Assembly: GCA_002964805.2 (NCBI GenBank)
Contig: PUDQ02000102.1
Span: 186,001-250,000, forward strand
DNA: 64,000 bases
From: Trametes villosa
Lineage: Eukaryota > Basidiomycota > Agaricomycetes > Polyporales > Polyporaceae
Direction: 5' to 3'
In this document: positions 46,167 through 57,339 of the stretch, one piece after another
Numbering within the stretch: position 1 is the first letter of the stretch
Layout of the letters: every line of letters begins with the position of its first letter
Made by a program: the position numbers and the translations under genes
Notes under the pieces: model-generated
What the model saw: the letters and a program-made list of their open reading frames with translations, nothing else
Told to the model about the DNA's origin: nothing
The model's database searches: none

Positions 46167-48005
46167 TTAGAACACCCTCACAGAAGCAGAAGATGCGACG
46201 TACTCGAGCATCGTCTTGTCGTGAGAGAAGTCGTAGTCCACCTCCTTCACGCCCAGCTGCTTCTGGTCGTACTGGTGAAGCGATGCAAGCCAGGCCGGGT
46301 CGTACGCGTTGCGGGGCAGGTACTTGACGGGAGGGCGGCGATTCGAGGTTCTGTCAGAATAGAACCGGTTGTGCGGCGCGGATCCAGGGCTGTTTTGATC
46401 CACGTCGTTCATGCGAAGGCGGCGGTAGAGGCTGTCGAAGACACGGAGCCAAGGGGTTATGCGAGGGTTGCGCCACTCCTTCCTTAACACTCCGTATTGC
46501 GCAACGCCGTTCCGGTTGTCGGACTCGTCGGAGCTCATCCCCTTGACACCAAGTGACATGAGCATTGGGATGTGGCGTCGGAGGGGAGCGTAGGCATGGG
46601 CAACCGCGAGGCGGCGGTAGTAGAGCTATCACGGAGTCAGTGAGGTTCAGTGGAGCGAAGCGAAAGGGTGCCCTCACGTTGCGCTGACGCTCGGATCTGT
46701 TCAGAAGCCTCTGCCTCTCACGCAGCTTCTGGGGGTCGAGCGCCGACATCTGCCACCTGTGGCACAGATACTTGAGGTGGCCGCTAAAGAGCTCATCCAC
46801 CCGCTGCTGCGGCGCATCCGGATGAAGCTCCATGAAGTGGTCAACGAAAACTTCGATGACGCAGGCATTCCACGTAGAATGCGAGGGCGAGTTGAGATCC
46901 GGACGAAAGGTTTGGACGGTGCAGCAAGGGCCCTGGTGAGGGTCGTACTCGAGCACGGCCTCGTCGGTGGGCAGCATCTCGTCCGTGAGTGGATCCTTGG
47001 CGTTCTTGCGGTTCATGAGCTTCCGAGTCAACGCGCGAACCTGATCCTGGAGAGCGGAAACATGTCAGCAGGGCGGTATGGGCAATGACAGGACATGTCT
47101 TACAGCCAAGGTAACGTCGTCTGGGTCACGTTGCGTCGGCAAACCTTTGAGCTTGGGCTCTTGGGTACGTCCGCGACGAGAACGGCGAGGGATCGGGACA
47201 AAATCGGGAGCGTCCACGTTCATGTAGTCAGGACCATTCGGCGGCGCGGGGGGAGCAGCCGGAGGGGTGGTGGTGCTAGACGCGTCCGAGCGCTCGAAGA
47301 AACCCCTGGCCTGCAGGGTCGAGAAGAACTTGGTTTGCTGGTCCATGATGTCGACGAGACGCGAGATGTTGTGATTCATCTCGTGCAGGTCGTTCTGCAT
47401 GTGCGACACCTGCAATTGTGTCGCGAACGTCTGCGGAGGTTCCGTAAGCTAGGCATGGATGACTACAACAAACTGACTGATACCTGAGAGGACCGGGGAG
47501 GCGATCGCTGCGGAGGGTTCCCCCTCGCACGAGCCTTCCCTTTCGTGCGGGTAGTGTGCGCTTCATCCTCGGCGTCGGCGTCCTCGGCGTCCTCGGGATT
47601 CTCGGCGCCGCTGAACAAGCCGTCGTCGTCGTCGTTCTCTTCCTCGACGAAGCTACGTCGGTCGGTTGCAGAATTCTTGCGAGAGGGGCCATTCGCGTCG
47701 TCGGGGTATCCCGGCGCCGACGAAGCCCTTTCGCCGGCTGGCGCGCGACCGGTAGGAGCTTCGATAGCTCGGATGATCCCCGGTTGGCCTCCTTGCGTGT
47801 TTGCGGCGAACGTATTGGCGTGGAATGGGACGAAGTGCACAGTGTTAGAGGAGCCAGACGCTTGGCGGTCTTCGGCGGATACCTGACGACGGCGCTTGAA
47901 TATGGTTGGAACGTCCTTTCCCTGCATCGCGTCGTCATCGCCTGCCTCCGTCTGAGGCGCGGAACGCTTGCTAGCGGAGATGAAACTGGACAGAGGGGTA
48001 TACAT
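46167..48005 (-). CDS. Basidiomycete repeat-associated hypothetical protein
   Basis: Four exons, about 530 residues. N-terminal region acidic and disordered (VEEENDDDDGLFSG). Then follows a coiled coil (NDLHEMNHNISRLVDIMDQQ), ALTRKLMNRKNAKDPLTDEM, a helical stretch (VIEVFVDHFMELHPDAPQQR), and a conserved C-terminal block with KGMSSDESDNRNGVAQYG, EWRNPRITPWLRVFDSLYRR and PRNAYDPAWLASLHQYD. I recall this GMSSDE..W..P....L...D block, followed by R.P...LP.N.YD..W, from multicopy hypothetical proteins often near transposons in mushroom genomes; no biochemical role is known. Introns follow PRSSQ, DVTLA and SERQRN. The start at 48005 is provisional; an upstream exon reaching 48256 is possible. Confidence 0.65.
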
Positions 48006-48915
48006 GAGCTTTCTTTCAAGATGAAAAAGAGCGCTCGCGCGTCGGAGCTGACCTGCGGGGCGGAACGAACGGGGCTGTTTGATGGAAGATTCCCAGACTC
48101 TGCGGGATCGCTAGAAGGTCGACAGTGCATAAACATCGGGTATCGAGATGCGTAGGTGCGCAGAACAGAAGAGGACGAACCATTAATGTGACCCATGGCA
48201 ACCTGTTGCCTCTGAATAACGTTGGGGTATCGTAGCTGCTTCGGACCTGCGCCCATGAACGTGAGCTAACGGTGAGTATAAATGCCGTTTATGCTCAAAC
48301 CTGGAGGAGAGCCGGCAGGAGTCGTGGGCGCGTAGCTAACAGACAAATAGGGGTCTTGAATCATCATAGCATCTGCGAGGCTCTATAAGACAGGCTACTG
48401 GCTATACGCTCGGCGGACATACCGAGGAATCGGCTGGAGTTATCTGTATCTTCATTGTCGTGGGGCATACTGAGCGAAGTCGAGCGGATTGAGAGCTGTG
48501 CGAAGTGTGTGGGGAGAAGAGTAGTTGCGAGGGCGGACGGTCAAGCGCAGGTGCGGCAGGCTTCACATACCTGTATGCGTATACGGACAAAGGGAAACCT
48601 AGCCCGGTGCCACTCCGGACTGCAGGACGGGCCGAAGTGGCATGAGGCGCCGCCGATCGCTCATCTTGGAGCGCGCCGGCTGGTGTGAAGTCGGGGCCAG
48701 AGAGATGTGAAGGGTCTACTCGACCCTCCCCTTCTCGCACAACGTGGGCGACATGAGGTAGCAACGTCGGCCGGAACAGCGGATATGCGGCAAGGCAAAT
48801 AGCATGCTCATGGCCTGAGGTACACGATGCTAGATACAGATGTAGGAGACAAAGGGTGCGGGGGCGATGCAGATGTCCGTAAATCACGAGGCGCAACTCG
48901 CTGACCACCGCGAAC

Positions 48916-50845
48916 CTACAGGTCGGGATGCGCGACGGGTTCTCCGAGACGGTGTGCGAAGTGAAGGTCTTCGCGACCAGCGGGTTCGACGACACCGTGC
49001 GCGACGCCTGCTGCCAGCTCAGGAAGTACGGAGAACAGGAACTGGCGTAAGGCGAGACGTCCGAGTTCTTGCAGGTACGCCGCGATCGCACAGAGGTACC
49101 CGACGAGTACGAGCGATCCGTGATGGCACGCGACGCCGAACGCCCTCGCGGTACCCAATGCGATCGCGCCAGCACCATACGCCTGTCAGAAGTTCTTAAG
49201 ATGAACATCGAGGAACGTATTCGGGAGGAACACGTACATAGAAGACGGTGGTATCGAGGAGAGCGGCCCACGGGGTCTGCGAGCACGCCCAGACGCAGCC
49301 GATGGCGACCGCTATCAACAACAGAACGGCGAAAAAGTACAGCGGAGCTTGACGTGGCTGCGAAACGGTTAACGGAAAATGCGATCAAGGAAGGGGCTAC
49401 GAACCTCGAACGACTGCACAAGATCCACGACAGACTCGCGGAGGCTACTACCTCTTTCTTGAGCTACAATCGCCCCGGTGTCAGGTAAAGTGCAGTCACA
49501 TCGCAAGGCAAGTGGGCACATACTAATCCTGGCCCTCCAGATCTTGATGTACGTGTCCTGGCCGCAGGCTGCGGTACCCGCCGCGATGTAACAGAGCTTG
49601 TCTTGGATAGTAGCCTGGATGGGCGTCAATACGGAGATATACAGACTTTCTTCGCCGCCAAACGTACGTCGACCGCCTGCACAACATCATCTGTTACAGC
49701 GCAGAGATACCATGAGTACATTGTTAGCATGGCCACTGGGCACTCACTGCCGTGCTCGAGGTTCTGGCACACCTCGCCGGACGTGGTTTCCCAGATGCAG
49801 ACCTGGCCACAGGTCGTCCCGGAGATGATACCGTGCCCCTCATGAATGTACTTGACTTGTAGATGGTGCTTCGACCGCGGGGCGTTGTCGAACTTGAAAG
49901 ACTTCTTCGCTTTCGCCTTCTTCTGCGGGCCGAGAGTGTAGAGATCGAGGCCGTCCTTGACGTTGTAAAGCACGATGTAGCGATGACGAGCGCTGATCGC
50001 GGCTCCTCCGCTACGCGAACGCGCATGAGTCGAAGTCCGGGACTGGAAATCGGAAGGATACCTGCATCAAGGGCTTCGCAGTCGGCATCGCGATATGCCA
50101 ACGGGCCTCCCAGGTTGACGTATCCCAGCAACTACACATTTTGAGCTCACGACAATACGTCCTGGAGAAGCGAATACTCTACCTTATCCCGTGAGCAAGG
50201 TAGGAAACCACCAAGGACGTGCCGTCTTCATTGAACTGTAGGGCTACGGCGCGCAGCCGCGGGTCCTCTTCGTCCAACCCCTTTGGCTCGGGCGGGCGGG
50301 CAAGAACGACGTCGCCAGAGTAGTGATCTAGACGTTGTTAATTATTGTTCAAATCGAGGATAGAGACGAGATTCACTGGGTGTCCTTTCTCTCGTGATGT
50401 GCACCTCTTCGCCCATACTGACCGCCAGTCTGCCCGAGGTTGAGTGGTAATCGAGGTAATGGATAGTACTCCTGGCCCCCAAGTGAATATCATGCTGCTC
50501 GCTGTTGTTCTACTGGGCGTTAGGAGGGAACCTACGGTCCATTCAGAGTGCCAGAGAGCTTACCAAGGAAAACTCGTGTATTTGTTGCAGAGAACCGTTG
50601 GCACAGCCAACGATAACGGTGTCAGGAAGTGTCGGATGCCAGAGGACGTAATCCACGCCGCTTCTAAATAATGTGCGGTAAAGCTGGCGTCCTTGCAAGA
50701 CGTGCCAGATGACGAGAACGTAGTCGTCCCCGCCACTCGCCAGATACGCGCCGTTGGGCGAGAAAGCGACGCAGTTCACAGTGTTGCTGTGACCACCTTT
50801 CAGCTTGTGCAGCTCAACGTAAGCAGATACAGGGAAGCTCGACAT
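48916..50845 (-). CDS. WD40-repeat protein with C-terminal membrane region
   Basis: About ten short exons. It begins MSSFPVSAYVELHKLKGGHS, then NTVNCVAFSPNGAYLASGGD and DYVLVIWHVLQGRQL, a classic WD40 blade. More blades follow: IHYLDYHSTSGRLAVSMGEE, VALQFNEDGTSLVVSYLAHG with CWDTSTWEARWHI, KYIHEGHGIISGTTCGQVCI with WETTSGEV, and LCYIAAGTAACGQDTYIKIW. After a linker there is a membrane helix (LYFFAVLLLIAVAIGCVWAC) and, if splicing continues past 49196, a second hydrophobic part (GSLVLVGYLCAIAAY). Otherwise the protein ends at 49196. WD40-membrane genes of this shape are multicopy in mushrooms; the role is unknown. It sits at the centre of the palindrome, 370 bases from the inward right-arm gene. 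Confidence 0.7.
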
Positions 50846-51214
50846 GGTGGTCCTAGCAGGCGGCGGTTGCAAGCAGAGAAGAAAGCTCTGAGTCTCAAGC
50901 TGGGAGGGGTGGCGTTCACCAGTCGGCCTCAGCGAGTGCCCACGAGTGCGATTGGTTCCGAGTCCTTCTGGAGTGCGCGTGTCTGGCACGTGATTCACGA
51001 GCGCGGCTAGTACTCCGATTCGTGCGGATCCAGAACCGGCCGACGGCTGATCATAATCTCCCAGAAGCCAAGGCACGAGCAGATCCCAACGCGCGTTGTA
51101 GCAGGCCGCAAAAGCTGGAAGTTCTAAGTTCACCGAGGACCTTGGAATACGATACATCTGTCTCGAGTAGTGTACTACGCCTACACTCCAACAACCCCGC
51201 TCCCTCGACCTCAC

Positions 51215-52497
51215 CTAGACGTCCGGGAGGTCAGCGTACTCGAGCTCGCTGCTATCGTCCCCGGCCGGACTGCGGCGTTCGAAGGAGCCGCTGTACGCGA
51301 CAGGATCGGCTTCCCCGGGAGCGCGGCTTCCCGGGTACATGAGCTCAACGTCGGCATCGTCGTCCTCCGGGTACATGAGGCTCCCCTCGTACTCCGAGTC
51401 GCTACCTGTCTCGTATTCGTAGAGGTCGTCGTCGATGATGATGCTGCCTTCGCGGCTGGAGTGACTTCCTTCGTACGCGGTGAGTGCGACCTCGCTGTCG
51501 TAGACGATGTCGTCTTGATCCTGCGCGGAGACGTCGGTCTCCGTGGCGGTCATCTCATTGAGTTGTACGCAAAACTCGTCGACTTCGCGTGTGAGGTCGT
51601 TGAGGCGCACCACGAGACTGGAGTTCTGTACCGATGGGTGAGCTCTTCGAGTGTATAGAGAAGAACGCGTATCGCACGTACATCGGCGCGCAACTTTTGC
51701 TGGGACTCTAGGTAGGAGCGGATCTGTCGTGCACGGCTGAGGACCAGGAGGAGACGCAGCTAGAGAGAGGTACGTACCGCCTGCGGCAGGCGCTTCACAA
51801 AATGCGTGTCGGAGTCCACGGGGTCGAAGGACCGGAGAGTAGTCTGGATGGACCTGACGATGGCTGCGAGAGCAACGTACTCGTCGATGGCCTGGGAGCC
51901 GTGAGCATTCTGTCGAGCGACAGAGCAAACAACTCACTGGCTGACGAAGCGGGCCGTTCGTTGGGTTCGGGGCGGCGGCACCATGATAGCCGGCAGGAAT
52001 GGGAGCGAAATGAGCGAAGCTGGGGGTTGATACGTCATCAGCTGAGAATGTTTTAAACTGCGGCATGGTACATACAAGTACGCGCCGTCCGGGGTAAGAT
52101 ACAAACGCGGGGAAGCGTATTGTATATTCAGGACAACGTGTCCGAGGAGCATCTAGTAGGAGGTGAGCCTAGCACAAGCCGAACGGGAATTTTGAGATGC
52201 TCACCTCTTCGACAACAGCGTCGCGCACTGCACTGCGATACGGAGACATAGGGGTGACGGTGCTTCTCAACACCGTCTTGCGAACTACAACATAGGGTCA
52301 GTGAACATGAAGGGATTGTAGGCACGAGAAATGAGCGTACTGAGACGAGGGAGATTACGGTAGAGGACATATTGTTGGTTGTTCTTGACGGCGTGGCTGA
52401 GAACCTGCTGCAGACCTGGAGCGCAAAGATGAGCGTTGTAACTGCACAGGTAGGTGATCGACCTACGCTCATGAACATAGTACGGGGCCGAAGGCAT
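51215..52497 (-). CDS. Inward paralogue, right (pair of 43030-43970)
   Basis: The start codon is at the edge of the inner repeat (MPSAPYYVHE; only the first codons are shared with the left partner). Spliced exons give ERLQQVLSHAVKNNQQY, IRKTVLRSTVTPMSPYRSA, VRDAVVEEM, LYLTPDGAYL, FKTFSADDVSTPSFAHFAPI, a helical part (RQIRSYLESQQKLRADVRAI, then LVVRLNDLTREVDEFCVQL), and a long acidic tail (DDDLYEYETGSDSEYEGSLM ... EYADLPDV) which the left partner lacks. An intron of 41 bases near 51640 is needed to keep the frame; if it is not real, the gene carries a frameshift there. No known domain. Order of motifs and first introns agree with the left partner, while residues are mostly different. Confidence 0.65.
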
Positions 52498-53875
52498 TGT
52501 CGAGGGCGAGTAGGCGGACGGGCGAACAAAGGCGAGAGGAGGCTATCGAGGAAAGCTTGGAGGCGGCGGGGGGCTGAGAGCGTTGCGCGTCCCGAGAGCC
52601 ATGATATATGCGGCAGGTGTTCTGAGGACAAAGGATTGCGAGGTAGCTTCTCCGGTGGTAGCGTGGTCTAGTGAAGGTGTGAGGGAGAGGGAGGGAGCAC
52701 ACCGCAACGTGCGGAGACGGTCGGTGAATAACCTACGAGGTTAAGGTTGGCGGACCAACAACTAGAAGCGAAAGGAGCAGAATTATGCGGGAGCCGCCCA
52801 AAAGCAGCTGGTTACGTCACATTGTGACTTTCGCGCAGAGTCCCCGGAGGCGCGACTCCCTGCGGATTGTGGCCGGATTAGCTGGATTGCTGGATTTGGT
52901 GATAATCCCCTTCGCTTTCACAAGCTTTCTCGAGCGCTTATTCAGACTTAATCCCGACCATGCACGATTACTCCTAGCATATACTGCTGCCTCGTCTGTC
53001 CGCCCTCTCGCTATCCCCTGGACGACTGTATACGACGTTATTTCGCCTGCCTCCGCGCGGAGATCAATCCGGCCAATCCGAGCTCGTGGCACGATATCTC
53101 CTGTGGATATCGGTCCGATCCATACGGAACGAGGGCACGTACATTCGGCCTGCATCAACCCCAGCATGCACAGGACGGGGCTTCGACGGTCTCGTGCTGG
53201 GTGCCATCCCCCACGATGCTTCGGACGGTGAGTTCTCTCGTCGGCTACTCCATTAATACACACCGGCCATGCTCTCATTCCAGGCCCCGCCATGGCGCAC
53301 CGAGGCCATCCTACAGGTAGAAGCCCGAGGTGGAGTTCGCCCATGGGACCCGTCGTTTCGCATCCGCCACGGCTTGCCTTTGTTCTGCGGCGCCAAATGA
53401 AACCGGCGGTCCTGGTACGCCGTCCTCATGGTAGCGTCATGGCCGACGGTCCCAGCTCTGGATTGGGCGGCGCGCCTCGATGCTCAAGTTCGGGTACGTC
53501 GTGTGCTTATGTGCCACTCGGGAATTCCCTGAACGGGCTACCTGTCTGTAGGGAACCTATCCCGTCCGAGGAGGCAGCGCGCCGTCGCGCCGTCTCCAGG
53601 GCACCACGATACAGGGTTCGACTGACCTCCGGCGAACGGCTGGGAAGCCCGATCGGCTGTGATGTACGCGCACGCACAATCCTGGGCCTCATGTCTATCT
53701 CGTGCCCGGAGCGGTGAGGATAGGAAGGTGCCACTCCCAGCACCTCTCAACGCGCTCTTGAACATCCCGTCCAACGACCGCCCATTCCCCCGCTCTCCTT
53801 TCATCGCCATCCACCCTTCCATCAGCCATCTTCACCTCCCAGACCGTCATGGAGCACAACAGCAACAACAGCGCT
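52493..53875 (-). repeat. Inner inverted repeat, right arm (1,383 bp)
   Basis: Mirror copy of 41652-43034. Its edges lie two bases after the start codon of the inward gene (52497) and nine codons into the outward gene (53849). The exact same length of both arms, without any indel, points to a recent copy event or continuing gene conversion. Confidence 0.95.
52785..53231 (+). CDS. Putative membrane peptide gene inside inner repeat, right copy
   Basis: Same 148-residue frame as the left copy, starting MREPPKSSWLRHIVTFAQSP with one predicted membrane helix. It lies between the divergent starts of the inward and outward genes and is read in the same direction as the outward gene. A GTGAGT donor near 53228 and a CAG acceptor near 53283 suggest splicing onward. 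A candidate only. Confidence 0.35.
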   Translation: MREPPKSSWLRHIVTFAQSPRRRDSLRIVAGLAGLLDLVIIPFAFTSFLERLFRLNPDHARLLLAYTAASSVRPLAIPWTTVYDVISPASARRSIRPIRARGTISPVDIGPIHTERGHVHSACINPSMHRTGLRRSRAGCHPPRCFGR

Positions 53876-55066
53876 CCGCCATTCGATTACGCCGCCGCCA
53901 TGGAGGAACATCACGCGAAGTTCCCGGACTCTGCATTCCCTGGCCATGTCGCGCCTTCTGCTTGTATCCCTCAACTCAACACGTCTTCGCTGCCCGTCGT
54001 GGATGCACGCCCGCAGGTTGCAGTTCCCCCTAAGCCGGTATCTTCCTCTCCGGAGGGCGACACGGGGAATGAGGCTGTATGTGATCCCATCCCGTCGGCA
54101 GTCCCTCCCTGATGGCTCCTTCTCAGTATCCCGCCGTTGCCGCTCCCTCGACTGCGCGGTTGACTTCCACGGTAGGTTCTATTTTCTCGCTGCTGCTGAC
54201 AACATTCACTGACGCTTGTGCTCCTAGGTCACGTACAGCGACCTGCCCGGCGGATACGATAGGGTTTCCGTCGTCGAAGTCGAAGTTGGCCCTACCATCA
54301 AGGGTGCTGAAGACAGAAGCAACTCGAGGCGCTGGGTGAGGTTCCTGGAGAATCCCCGTAGCGTCGCAATCTTGGTGGTACGTGTTCTCTCATTCACGCG
54401 CATGTTCATTCCTTCATCGCCGTTCCTATTTAGGTCACTCCCATCGCTGCAGACAACTTTCATTCGGACGTCGCCATAACTCATAGAAAGCTCCGCTACC
54501 TATTCAAGGACGCTATAGACTGTGAGACGCTCTGGCTCCTTACTACTTCTACATCACTGAGAGATCATTTCCTTTCAGGGTACCTGAAAGAGCACGGCAT
54601 CGCCGTCAAAGGAGGCGTACCCGCTGAGTTCATCAAGGTGGACACGAACACTGTGAGTCACGGTCGCGACTGCCGCTCCTCGCCTGACTGAGACTGTTTT
54701 CAGGACGCGCACGACGCCAGCGCGCCGGTAGGAGTGACCTACATGCGCGTCTCTCCTTCAGGACTCGACTTCCGCGCCCCCACCGCCGAGGCCTATGCGC
54801 CATCGACCGCGGGAATCATCTTCGCCCTCGTCGCCATGGCCTCAGTCACGTTCTTGGCAGTGCAGGTTTATCTCCTCGCTCATGGCGTCGGCGGAGGCGT
54901 GTACGTCCAAGCTGCACTCAGGATCTTCATCACGGCCTGCGACGCGATTCACGTCGTCATCGACATCTTGCGTCAGCTCGCTGTGCAGATGCTCAAGCTC
55001 TTTGGCAAGGCCGTTCTGCACTTCGACCGCATTCTCGCCCGCGCCCGCGAATTGGGGGAGCTTTAG
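53849..55066 (+). CDS. Arm membrane-protein paralogue, right (pair of 40465-41678)
   Basis: Six or seven exons, about 310 residues. MEHNSNNSA is shared with the left gene; then PPFDYAAAMEEHHAKFPDSAF shows one copy of the motif that occurs twice in the left gene. After a Pro/Ser-rich part come TYSDLPGGYDRVSVVEVEVG, RRWVRFLENPRSVAIL, ITHRKLRYLFKDAIDWYLKE and GGVPAEFIKVDTNT. The C-terminal third holds two hydrophobic stretches (IIFALVAMASVTFLAVQVYL and GGGVYVQAALRIFITACDAI), so it is probably membrane-bound, and it ends in a helix (LARARELGEL). Introns follow TGNEA, LTST, VAILV, KDAID and DTNT. No known domain. The differences from the left gene are far beyond allelic. Confidence 0.72.
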
Positions 55067-55590
55067 GCTCTCCGGAGGTGTAGCTCTTGTACGATATTGA
55101 TTGCTTGAACTAGTTGTGTACTGCGGGTGCCTGAATAGAGTTTTTGGGTGAAGTCATAACACGCTGCGTAAATAGCGGGCCGGCGGGACCGGGACGCGAG
55201 ATTGACTGAACCTTAAACTGGCGACTCGCTGCTCGCCGCCTATGCGGGTGAGTTATCGGAACCTCGACAGCTTCGACCACAACCGCCTGCTCCCTAGGAG
55301 TGCAAGCCCAATCCGCCTCCTATGCTCGCATCCACCTCACAAAACGCCGCTCTACACATCAATGTCGGAGGAGACCTTCTGGTGCCAATCGGCCGTCGCC
55401 CTGCGCGAGAACGCCTCGTGTCTTCCGCCGCTTCACAAACAGATCTAGAGCGCGTGGCGAGAACGGAATGCGAAGGGAGAGACAAAGGGCCTTTGTGACG
55501 AGTGGCTCACCTCGGCAACAATATCAGGTGCGTATCGTGCGCACTTTCTCCTACTCTGCTACCTCACCTACTCTCTCCCCAAGTCCAGAA

Positions 55591-56867
55591 ATGATTGACG
55601 TTGACGTTGCTCTTGGTATCATGCACGAGAAGGAGATGGCGATACGGTCTGCCTGCATCGACTTCGACCTAGCAATCTCTACGTAAGTCTCCTAATGCCA
55701 AGCCTACGCGACTTTGTCTGACTGGAATCGTCAAGGTTGAGGCAGACTCTACAACTCCCCGCCTCGCGGGACGCATGGGCCGCATCCTTGGCTACGCGGA
55801 TGAATTTCCTCAACAAGCAGTACCGTATCTCAGTGAAGAACGACCTGTACGCGCTATCTACTCGCATGCGACAAATCTACATCCCGCAAGACGCCCAGTC
55901 CGACCTAGTGTCTGTGCTGGACGAACGCGTAAAGCAGGCGACGGGATTACTTGTGATAGCAGAGTCGTTGCTGGTCGATGTGAGTTTTCTGCTTTCCCAT
56001 GCGTGTGTAGCTCACCGGTGTTTCAGTGCGAGGCTTTATACACCAAGCGCGTAGGGGAGAAAAATCTCGACGCCTACGAGCGCGTTCGCCTCCGCCGCTC
56101 CATGCCCACGCTCCGCAAGGGCATTCAGCAAGCTCGAGAGCACAGAGACGCTATGCGGACCATCATGGACGAGTGGCGAGAGTACTTCCGCCTCTTCTCG
56201 TGCGAGGTGAGCATATCAGTTGATCGAGGTGCTGCGATGGGTGACACAATCTATGTAGGAGGAGCTGGCCAAATTCCTTCAGCTCCTTCACGCTCGCAAG
56301 TTAACGAAGACGGCAGCAGAGGGTATAGTAGCGCCCGTCCTCGAGCGCGTCGTCCAGGCCAATGCCACACGCGACGAGCTCATCAACAGCAGCTCTGCTA
56401 TCGGGTTGAGCGTCGAGACCCTCTGGCTGCAACGTGCTCGTCACGGCATACGCGAACGCGAGGTCCGGCGTATTGTCCGCCAGTACGACGCGCTGTTGGA
56501 CAGAGCTGACGCAGAGAAGTCCACTCAAGCCCTCGTCGTGAAGGAAGCCGAGGTCGGTCTCTGCAGCTCAGCGTTTCACATCCTCTGACTTTCATGCGCA
56601 GGCACTCGCCGGCCTCGCTCGCTCGCCGGTCAGCATCGAGGGCCCAGACGGGGGCCAAATCTTCTTCGACCGTCTACGTGAAGCGTTCGCACAGTTCAAG
56701 CGAATCCACATGGTGTGCGACTCCATGCAGACCGTCAGTCTTCGACGTTCTCTCCATGTTTCGATTCTAACATAACTCTTCGCTAGTTGCTCCGTCCTAT
56801 CCGCGAGACGTTGAGAGCCAACACCGATGGTCTGCGCGGCGACACGATCACGCTGGTCGTTCTGTAG
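55591..56867 (+). CDS. Outer coiled-coil paralogue, right (pair of 37527-38852)
   Basis: Six exons, about 340 residues, nearly all helix. Start MIDVDVALGIMHEKEMAIRS; after the first intron RLRQTLQLPASRDAW and MNFLNKQYRISVKNDLYALS; then CEALYTKRVGEKNLDAYERV with RRSMPTLRKGIQQAREHRDA; KLTKTAAEGIVAPVLERVVQ; RQYDALLDRADAEKSTQALV; a late exon with GQIFFDRLREAFAQFKRIHM; and the short end LLRPIRETLRANTDGLRG. Introns match those of the left partner. No catalytic motif, signal or membrane helix. It stands about 470 bases upstream of the transposase gene on the same strand. Confidence 0.7.
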
Positions 56868-57339
56868 GTGCTGTACGCAGCAGTAGGCGTAGATGGTCCT
56901 TGGTGCACGTGCTCTGCAGCTTCCACAATAATATGTCCTTGTCGCACGTGCTGTAGTGCCGCCGCTCCTCGTACTCCCATCCCAATCCCAACCATCCCGC
57001 CAGACGGGGCTCTGTTCGTGAGCCCCGAAGTTGTTGGTAACATAGGAGCTCTGGCCTCCCACCAGATCTTGTTGAAGACGGGACGCGGCGTTGATCGCAG
57101 CTCAAGCCCGCAAGGTGAGTGATCGATATCGCCGAGGAGGATGAATCGATGACGTCTCTAGAATGTGCCGCGCCCGCCTTTGTTCCGTCACGCTGCCACC
57201 GATGAGCGCTGTGCCACTACCGCTACCATCGCCCTTCCGCGCACGCTCATTAACCGGTCTCCCTCGGTGTGTTTCCGCCCTAACAGACGTGAGTGTCGTG
57301 CACAAACCCGGTTAAAAACTGTTCTGATTCTCGATAGAT

